Shown one piece after another: positions 1 to 4,871 of a stretch of 7,402 bases of DNA. The stretch lies in NCBI GenBank assembly GCA_017883345.1, contig JADGNT010000237.1, positions 1-7,402 on the forward strand, read 5' to 3'. Source of the stretch: Candidatus Solibacter sp. GTDB lineage: Bacteria > Acidobacteriota > Terriglobia > Bryobacterales > Bryobacteraceae. The notes beneath the pieces were generated by a model. It was not told the DNA's origin and searched no databases. It saw only the letters and a program-made list of their open reading frames with translations. A program made the position numbers and the translations under genes. Within the stretch, counting starts at the first letter, position 1; every line of letters begins with the position of its first letter.

Positions 1-1602
1 CTGCCGGTGGTGATCGACGGGCAGATTCTGGACGCCGACCGCGACTACTTCCGCTTTCCCGCCAAGGCGGGCGTGACGCTGGTGCTGTCGGTAGAGGCGC
101 GCAGTCTGCTGCCGTTCATCGCCGACGCGGTGCCGGGATGGTTCGACCCGCAATTGACGGTCTACGACGCGGCGGGCAAGCAGGTGGCCTTCGCCGACGA
201 CAACCGGTTCCGGCCGGACCCGCTGATGTTCTTCCGCGCGCCGGCGGACGGCGACTACACCGTGGAACTGCGCGACGTGGTGTATCGCGGCCGCGGAGAC
301 TTCGTCTACCGGCTGACCATCGCCGAGCGGCCGTACGTCACGGATGTGTTCCCGCTCGGCGGCAAGCGCGGGACCGAGGTGGCGGTGGAGTATCGCGGGG
401 TGAATCTGGGGGGCAATCTTACTGCCGTGCGCGGCACGGTGAAGGTGCCCGCCGACGCGGGGCGCTGCATCACGGTCAACGGGCTGCCCTTCGGCGCGAG
501 CGACCTGGCGGCGGTGCGCGAGGCGGAGCCGAACGACGCGTTCGAGCGGGCGCAGCGCATCACGGCGCCGGTGGTGGTGGACGGGCGGATCGACAAACCG
601 GGCGATGTGGATTACTTCGTCTTCAGCGCGAAGAAGGACGACAAGCTGGTGTTGCAGGTACAGGCGCGGCGCCTGGGGTCGCCCATGGATTCGGTGCTCA
701 CGCTGTACGATGGCAAGCGCAATCAGGTGGCGGAGAACGACGACTGGAACGATCCGCTGGAAGCCATCCTGGCGCACAACGCCGACTCGCGGATTCTGTA
801 CACGTTCCCGGCGGCAGGGGATTACTACCTGCGGCTGCGCGACATACAGGGCAAGGGCGGCGAGGAATACGCGTACCGTCTGGTGTTGGACGCGCCGCAC
901 CCGGACTTCACGCTGCGCATCGCGCCGGACAATCCGCGGATGGGCGTGGGCGATACGGCGGCGATCACGGTGGCGGCGGTGCGCCACGACGAGTTCGCGG
1001 GCGAGATCAAACTGGCGGTGGAGAATCTGCCCTTGGGCTACACGGCGAGCGAGGCGCTGATTGCGGCGGGACAGAACGAGGGCCGCTTGACGATCACCGC
1101 GCCAGCGGGCGCGGCGCCCGGGGTGCTCTCGCCGGTGATCACCGGGATGGCGGCGATCGGCAAGGACACGGTAATGCGCCGGGCGGAATCGGCGGAATCG
1201 CTGATGCAGGCCTTCGCCTATACGCATGTGCTGCCGACCAGGCAACTCTTCCTCGCGGTGATTCCGGGGACGGCGTACACGATTGCCGCGTCGATCACGG
1301 AGGGCAAGGTGCTCGAAGTGAAGCCGGAGAGCGACACGCCGATCGCGATCAAGGTGCGGCGCAAGGACGGAGTCAAGGCGGGCGTGACCATCACGGCGGT
1401 GCGCCTGGCCAACAACACGATCACCACCAAGGGCGTGTTCGTAGCGCCGGAGAAGGACGAGGCGGAGATCGTGCTGAATGTGGCCAAGGACGCGAAGGTG
1501 GGGCTGCGGCAGGACATGATCGTCAGCGGCCTGATGCGTGCCAACAATCAGAGCATCGTGCGCTACGCGCGGGCGATCCCGGTGATGGTGGTGGCGAAGT
1601 AA
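1..1602 (+). CDS. PPC-domain exported protein, 3' part (5' end outside window)
   Basis: This open frame runs in from the left edge and ends at TAA 1600-1602, giving 533 codons here. Numbering codons from base 1, a first pre-peptidase C-terminal (PPC) beta-sandwich domain covers about 3-113, with the signature DRDYFRF at 13-19. A 'PLGGKRGTEVAVEYRGVNL' stretch follows (roughly 116-137) that resembles an IPT/TIG-like linker fold. A second PPC domain covers about 175-300, opening with EPND at 176-179 and carrying DVDYFVF at 202-208. The C-terminal 230 residues are beta-rich, Ig-like and of unknown role. No catalytic motif is visible. PPC domains are usually found in secreted proteins and are often removed on maturation. 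The signal peptide and any enzyme domain would lie upstream of the window, so the protein could be a protease or a non-catalytic surface protein. The only valid start inside the window (GTG 7) is not the true start, because the first PPC domain is already under way there. It is convergent with the sigma-54 regulator. Confidence 0.88.
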   Translation: MPVVIDGQILDADRDYFRFPAKAGVTLVLSVEARSLLPFIADAVPGWFDPQLTVYDAAGKQVAFADDNRFRPDPLMFFRAPADGDYTVELRDVVYRGRGDFVYRLTIAERPYVTDVFPLGGKRGTEVAVEYRGVNLGGNLTAVRGTVKVPADAGRCITVNGLPFGASDLAAVREAEPNDAFERAQRITAPVVVDGRIDKPGDVDYFVFSAKKDDKLVLQVQARRLGSPMDSVLTLYDGKRNQVAENDDWNDPLEAILAHNADSRILYTFPAAGDYYLRLRDIQGKGGEEYAYRLVLDAPHPDFTLRIAPDNPRMGVGDTAAITVAAVRHDEFAGEIKLAVENLPLGYTASEALIAAGQNEGRLTITAPAGAAPGVLSPVITGMAAIGKDTVMRRAESAESLMQAFAYTHVLPTRQLFLAVIPGTAYTIAASITEGKVLEVKPESDTPIAIKVRRKDGVKAGVTITAVRLANNTITTKGVFVAPEKDEAEIVLNVAKDAKVGLRQDMIVSGLMRANNQSIVRYARAIPVMVVAK

Positions 1603-1608
1603 GACAAA

Positions 1609-1638
1609 CGGTTGGCAGGCGAAAGCGCCTGCCCCACA
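1609..1638 (+). repeat. Palindromic intergenic repeat, copy 1
   Basis: This is a 30-bp element with an 8-bp perfect stem (ggcaggcg 1614-1621 with cgcctgcc 1626-1633) and an aaag loop. It starts six bases after the stop codon of the PPC gene. It matches the reverse complement of 1790-1819 at 28 of 30 positions. It has the look of a dispersed REP-like element and may also act as a transcription terminator stem for the upstream gene, although no T-tract follows it. Confidence 0.75.
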
Positions 1639-1722
1639 ATGTACTACTATCCAGTCATTTCTTCGCGCGCCGCGACGATTCTTGCGTAGCGTAGCCTTCC
1701 AGGCTGGGGTGCCCTCTGGGCC

Positions 1723-1740
1723 GCCCCCATTCTTGGGGGC
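1723..1740 (+). terminator. GC-rich hairpin, possible terminator
   Basis: A perfect 7-bp stem (gccccca 1723-1729 with tgggggc 1734-1740) closes on a four-base loop. The ggggg arm can pair instead with ccccc at 1747-1751, so two mutually exclusive hairpins are possible. It lies between convergent genes, where a terminator is expected, but it has no downstream run of T, so intrinsic termination is uncertain. Confidence 0.35.
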
Positions 1741-1789
1741 ATTCTTCCCCCGCGCCGCCGCGCGGCGTTCCGTTTGCGGCCTGCCGCTA

Positions 1790-1819
1790 TGTGGGACAGG
1801 CGCTTTCGCCTGTCAACCG
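1790..1819 (-). repeat. Palindromic intergenic repeat, copy 2 (inverted)
   Basis: This is the inverted partner of 1609-1638. It has an 8-bp stem, gacaggcg 1795-1802 with cgcctgtc 1807-1814, and loop cttt. The two differences from copy 1 fall on opposite sides of the same base pair: G-C in copy 1 is A-T here, so the stem is kept. A T6 run at 1821-1826 lies six bases beyond the stem on the + strand, so the element could help end transcription coming from the PPC gene. Confidence 0.75.
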
Positions 1820-1864
1820 ATTTTTTCCGAGCTTTTGACCTGTGCGTGGCGTTGCGCGCCCGGT

Positions 1865-3202
1865 TCAGCGGTTAGGCGGCGCCAAAGCGTGGGCGCCCAT
1901 CTTTCGGTACAGTGTCGCTTTGGCGATGCCCAACCGCCGCGCCGTTGCGGCGATGTTGCCGCCCGCTTCTTCCAGCGCCGCGACGATGGCGGAGCGCTCG
2001 GCATCCTCCAGCGGCGTGCGGTTGCCCGGCCGTCCGCCGCGCAGCGCCATCCGGAGGGCCTTCGGAATGTCTCCCGTATCCAATACGCGCCCTTCGCAGT
2101 TTGCCAGCATGCCCAGAATGCAGTTTTCCAGTTCGCGCACGTTGCCGGGCCAGTGGTAGGCCGCCAATTCCTCCACCGCGTCCGGATCGATCGCCAGTAC
2201 ATCGTCCCCGCCGTGCTTGTGGATGAAATGCCGGATCAACGCCGGAATGTCGCTCTTCCGCGCGCGCAGCGGGGGCACATGAACCGTATGCACGCACAAC
2301 CGGAAGTACAACTCGGGCCGGAATGATCCCGCAGCGACCGCCGCCTCCAGATCGCGGTTGGTGGCCGCGATGACACGCCCTTCAAACCTGCGCACCGTGT
2401 CACCCCCAACGGGCCGGAACTCACGGTCCTGGAGAACCCGGAAGAACTTCGCCTGCAAAGCCAGCGGAAGTTCACCTACCTCGTCGAGGAAGAGCGTGCC
2501 GCGCCCGGCGCTTGCCAGCAGGCCGGGCCGGTCGCCGATGGCGCCAGTAAAGGCCCCGCGGACGTGTCCGAAGATCTCGCTTTCGACGATATCCACCGAC
2601 AGGGCGCCGCAATCGACTACGACGTAGGGCCGGTCCCTATCCGGTCCCTGATCGTGGATGGCGCGCGCCACCAGTTCCTTGCCCGTCCCGGTCTCACCCG
2701 TGATCAGGACCGGTTGGCGCTTGCCCGCGATCCGGGGAATCGCCTTGAACACGGCCAGCATAGCCGCCGACCTGCCGACCATCCCGCCACTGCCTCGCTC
2801 CGAATCGAGTTGGAACTGTAGCACCAGATTCTCGGCCCGCAGTGCGCGAAGCTCCGCCAGGCGCTGGAGCGTGGCCTCGAGTTGGCCCGCCTCGAAGGGT
2901 TTCACGAGATAGTCGTACGCGCCCAGGCGGATCGCCTCGACAGCCGAAGAGATGGAGGCGAATCCGGTCATGAGCACCACGTCCGGGCCAGTATTGCCAA
3001 GCGAAATGGATCGGAGCAGGTCAACCCCGTCCATGCCGGGCATTCGCACGTCGCTGAGCACGACGTCGACCTCGTGTTCGTCCAGAGCGGCCAGCGCCTC
3101 CTTCCCGGACTTCACAATCAGCACTCCGTGCCCGGCTTTGGATAGCACCTGGCGGCAGAACTCCGCCACGGCTACATCGTCATCGACCACTAGGACCGTC
3201 AT
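1865..3202 (-). CDS. Sigma-54-dependent response regulator (NtrC family)
   Basis: This is a complete 445-aa cytoplasmic regulator, a normal length for the NtrC/AtoC/ZraR type. The receiver domain (about 1-118) has acidic residues D7-D8, phospho-acceptor D51 in LSDVRMPGMDG, T79 and K101 in KPF. The central AAA+ domain (about 138-375) has Walker A GETGTGKE 169-176, the sigma-54 contact loop GAFTGA 216-221, Walker B LFLDE 237-241, ATNRDL 280-285, FRPELYFRL 294-302, PPLRARKSDI 310-319 and WPGNVREL 351-358. A Fis-type helix-turn-helix ends the protein (GNIAATARRLGIAKATLYRK, 415-434). All motifs for ATP hydrolysis and open-complex formation are intact. ATG 3202 is chosen because the receiver begins right there with MTVLVVDDD and a GAGG lies at 3207-3210. 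The frame stays open to 3505, but that extension does not look like protein. The gene is divergent from the hybrid kinase, a likely signalling partner (inference). Its target promoters are not known. Confidence 0.96.
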   Translation of the reverse strand: MTVLVVDDDVAVAEFCRQVLSKAGHGVLIVKSGKEALAALDEHEVDVVLSDVRMPGMDGVDLLRSISLGNTGPDVVLMTGFASISSAVEAIRLGAYDYLVKPFEAGQLEATLQRLAELRALRAENLVLQFQLDSERGSGGMVGRSAAMLAVFKAIPRIAGKRQPVLITGETGTGKELVARAIHDQGPDRDRPYVVVDCGALSVDIVESEIFGHVRGAFTGAIGDRPGLLASAGRGTLFLDEVGELPLALQAKFFRVLQDREFRPVGGDTVRRFEGRVIAATNRDLEAAVAAGSFRPELYFRLCVHTVHVPPLRARKSDIPALIRHFIHKHGGDDVLAIDPDAVEELAAYHWPGNVRELENCILGMLANCEGRVLDTGDIPKALRMALRGGRPGNRTPLEDAERSAIVAALEEAGGNIAATARRLGIAKATLYRKMGAHALAPPNR

Positions 3203-3360
3203 TCCGCCTCGGCCTGTTTGGTTCCCAGCGCCATCATAACATCCGGACCGTCTCATTTCCGCGAATCCGGCGGCTCGGAACTGAGATCGTGAAGCGCCGG
3301 CAGCAACCGCGCAACGACGCGAAGTAGTTGTAAGGATAGCGCCTCTTGGCATCGCGGGAT

Positions 3361-3447
3361 ATGGAAGTCCAGTTGCAATACGATCCCCGTCCGCAAATTT
3401 CGACCCCGTCGGCGGCGGATTTTCTGAAGCGAGGTAACGCTCTATGA
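3361..3447 (+). CDS. Possible 28-aa leader-type ORF (uncertain)
   Basis: ATG 3361 opens a 28-residue frame (starts MEVQLQYDPRP, ends LKRGNAL) whose TGA 3445-3447 overlaps the ATG of the next short ORF as ATGA. Such an overlap is the usual arrangement for translational coupling. No strong Shine-Dalgarno lies upstream and no family is recognised. An in-frame TAG about 24 bases upstream rules out a longer form. A frame this short is easily chance. Confidence 0.2.
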   Translation: MEVQLQYDPRPQISTPSAADFLKRGNAL

Positions 3448-3659
3448 CCGCACCTGCACTCACTGCGAAGTCGCAGCTCGGCGCCCTTGTCTGGCAAGTC
3501 AGCACTGCAGTCCAGGAATTGGAGCGTTATGTAGCCGAGCAGCGAAAGATCGCCCGGAGGCGCAAAAAGGCGGGCCTTGGCCTCGTCTCTGCTGGCCGGC
3601 GTCGAAAATCCGCTAAATCGGATCGGCGTAAGCCCATTGCATACTCCAAAGTCAATTGA
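3444..3659 (+). CDS. Possible small basic protein, 71 aa (uncertain)
   Basis: ATG 3444 follows a GAGG at 3431-3434 with nine bases between. The product starts MTAPALTAKSQLGALVWQV, then has a probable amphipathic helix (about 15-40), then a strongly basic tail rich in Arg and Lys (RRRKK at 38-42, RRRK at 52-55). The tail could bind nucleic acid, but no family is recognised and no function is assigned. In favour are the ribosome-site-like sequence and the ATGA overlap with the ORF before it. Against it, GC-rich DNA readily gives spurious Arg-rich frames, and a non-protein-like frame on the opposite strand is open over the same bases. Confidence 0.3.
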   Translation: MTAPALTAKSQLGALVWQVSTAVQELERYVAEQRKIARRRKKAGLGLVSAGRRRKSAKSDRRKPIAYSKVN

Positions 3660-3933
3660 TCCTATTTGCGTCCACCCAGTGCCCCTGGTTGACAGGGTTC
3701 GGTGGCGACCCGCGGCGACGGCGGCAGGAGGGCCGGCTTGCCACCGCTCCCGCTGAACGCCTCCAAGAAACACCCATTGTGATATGCTGATGCCGGCCGC
3801 AAGGCCAAATAGGAAATTGTGGCGAAATACGTTGGGGAGGGTTAGGGCTTGTAGTCTCGCTTTGTTCCGCCACGAGCGGGTTCAGGCAGTCGGCCCGTGC
3901 TCACTCCGCGGCGCAGGTTTCATCCCGTTGGAC

Positions 3934-3938
3934 AGGAG
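3934..3938 (+). promoter_or_regulatory. Ribosome binding site of hybrid kinase
   Basis: AGGAG lies six bases before ATG 3945. It decides the start in favour of 3945 over an in-frame upstream start at 3897, whose extra 16 residues are not conserved-looking and which has no ribosome site. Confidence 0.7.
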
Positions 3939-3944
3939 ACTGGA

Positions 3945-4871
3945 ATGAAGGCCAAGGCGAAGCAGCCGTTTCACTCTCTCTCTGCCGTTGTGGTCGGTCT
4001 CGCGGCGATCGCCGCAACCGGCTTGGCCGGCTACCTGTACACAGCGGCGGAGAAACGCTCGTTCCACACCGAAATGTGGAATCAACTGACTGCTATCGCG
4101 GACATGAAAGTCCGGCAGTTGGTGGCGTGGCGTGAGGAGCGGCTCGGCGATGCCAAAGTTCTCCAATTTCATCCATTCACTCACAGGGCGGTAAGCGAGA
4201 TCCTGGACAGCGGGCGAGACACAGGCGAAATCGAGAAGTGGCTGGGGCTATTGATGGAGGCGTATCAATACACCGCGGCGAGCCTATGGGATAAAGACTA
4301 CCGGCGGCGCGTCTGGTTGCCGGCGGGCGACCCTGACAATGACGCGCAGCGCGAGTTGATCGTGCAAGCCATGCGCGCCAAGGCTCCCCTTCTGGCAGAT
4401 CTACACCGGGATGAGCCCATCGGGGCGGTTCGGATGGCCCTGGCGGTGCCGCTCATGAGCGCTTCTTCATCGGAACCCTACGGCGCGGTCTTGCTCAGAA
4501 TCGATCCAGAGCGCTTCCTCTACCGCCTCATCCAATCCTGGCCCACGCCCAGCCGCTCGGCGGAAACGCTGCTGGTGCGCCGCGAAGGGAATGATGTTGT
4601 GTTCTTGAACGAACTCAGGCACCAAAGAGACACGGCGCTCAAACTCCGGTTTCCAGTGGCGCGAATCGGACTTCCGCGGCACAGGGCGTACTCGGACACG
4701 AAGGAACTTTTGAAGGCGTCGATTATCGCGGGATCCCAGTCCTGGCAGTTACCAGAGGCGTTCCCGGCAGCCCATGGTTTCTGGTCGCGAAGGTGGATAG
4801 AGAGGAAATTCTCGGCCCTTTGCGCCAGCGGACGCACTTCATCGCGATGTTCTTCGGACTGGCCGCGGTGA
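3945..4871 (+). CDS. Hybrid histidine kinase, N-terminal sensor part (frame 3, up to frameshift)
   Basis: This is the amino-terminal piece of the membrane-bound kinase that continues at 4688. A short basic N-terminus (MKAKAK) precedes a first transmembrane helix at residues 12-32. An extracytoplasmic sensor region follows, with family-like stretches such as IADMKVRQLVAWREERLGDA just after the helix and LNELRHQRDTALKLRFPVAR near its end. A region of about 265 residues between two membrane helices fits a double-Cache-like sensor; this is inference from length and architecture, and the ligand is unknown. Meaningful sequence in this frame stops at about base 4688. The codons from there to TGA 4869-4871 (ending RTSSRCSSDWPR) are out-of-frame reading of the next segment. 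If the sequence is correct, the product would be a truncated sensor with one membrane helix and no kinase domain. A single missing base explains the break. Confidence 0.8.
   Translation: MKAKAKQPFHSLSAVVVGLAAIAATGLAGYLYTAAEKRSFHTEMWNQLTAIADMKVRQLVAWREERLGDAKVLQFHPFTHRAVSEILDSGRDTGEIEKWLGLLMEAYQYTAASLWDKDYRRRVWLPAGDPDNDAQRELIVQAMRAKAPLLADLHRDEPIGAVRMALAVPLMSASSSEPYGAVLLRIDPERFLYRLIQSWPTPSRSAETLLVRREGNDVVFLNELRHQRDTALKLRFPVARIGLPRHRAYSDTKELLKASIIAGSQSWQLPEAFPAAHGFWSRRWIERKFSALCASGRTSSRCSSDWPR
4680..4695 (+). other. Probable single-base deletion / frameshift site in kinase
   Basis: Upstream, frame 3 reads family-like sequence up to ARIGLPRHRA. Downstream, frame 2 reads VLGHEGTFEGVDYRGIPVLA. Restoring one base near 4688 (gcg gta in place of gcgta) joins them as LPRHRAVLGHEG with no gap. 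Frame 2 is open back to the TGA at 4592-4594, so the two frames overlap across 4595-4871. No canonical X XXY YYZ slippery heptamer is present at the junction. A sequencing or assembly error, or a recent inactivating mutation, is more likely than programmed frameshifting. Confidence 0.75.

Larger units (their letters stand above)
1609..1819. repeat. Inverted REP-like pair (REPIN-like unit) in convergent intergenic region
   Basis: Two inverted copies of a 30-bp palindrome enclose 151 bp. The enclosed DNA carries a 5-bp hairpin (agcct 1693-1697 with aggct 1701-1705), a 7-bp hairpin at 1723-1740, a 12-bp perfect palindrome at 1756-1767 and a short tandem repeat (gcgta twice, 1684-1693). No open frame in it looks like protein and I see no target-site duplication at its edges. 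The unit fills almost the whole gap between two convergent genes. It could be a non-autonomous mobile repeat, a bidirectional terminator, or both. Confidence 0.55.
3203..3944. other. Divergent intergenic region, no recognised gene
   Basis: These 742 bp separate the regulator (-) from the kinase (+) and must hold both promoters. On the minus strand a -10-like TATGAT lies at 3233-3238, about 30 bases before the regulator start, but no convincing -35 accompanies it. I found no properly spaced sigma-54 site (GG and GC 12 bases apart). A long-range stem (3700-3708 with 3738-3746, nine pairs including one G-U) lies 40 bases after the candidate 71-aa ORF. The region holds two short candidate ORFs, described separately; otherwise it has no coding signal I trust. 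Confidence 0.5.

Noticed and set aside
138..1694. 518-aa open frame on the plus strand overlapping the PPC gene
   Set aside because: Its product is Gly/Arg/Ala low-complexity, typical of an off-frame reading of GC-rich DNA, while the frame ending at 1602 shows clear PPC motifs.
3203..3505. N-terminal extension of the sigma-54 regulator to an upstream start at 3505
   Set aside because: The added 101 residues do not resemble protein and receiver domains of this family begin right at MTVLVVDDD. A GAGG also sits just before ATG 3202.
3689..3694. TTGACA as a -35 box
   Set aside because: No acceptable -10 element lies 15-19 bases downstream; that stretch is GC-rich.
3234..3773. 179-aa open frame on the minus strand in the intergenic region
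   Set aside because: Its composition is not protein-like, it has no ribosome site or family motif, and it overlaps the regulator's likely promoter.
3820..3836. Possible sigma-54 promoter (TGGCG ... TTGG) upstream of the kinase
   Set aside because: The spacing between the GG and the downstream element is off by one and the required GC is GG. A similar TGGCA ... TGCA match near 3490 is off by two.
4686..4712. Programmed -1 ribosomal frameshift linking the two kinase frames
   Set aside because: There is no slippery heptamer where the family-like sequence changes frame. The junction reads cleanly with a single inserted base, which points to an indel.
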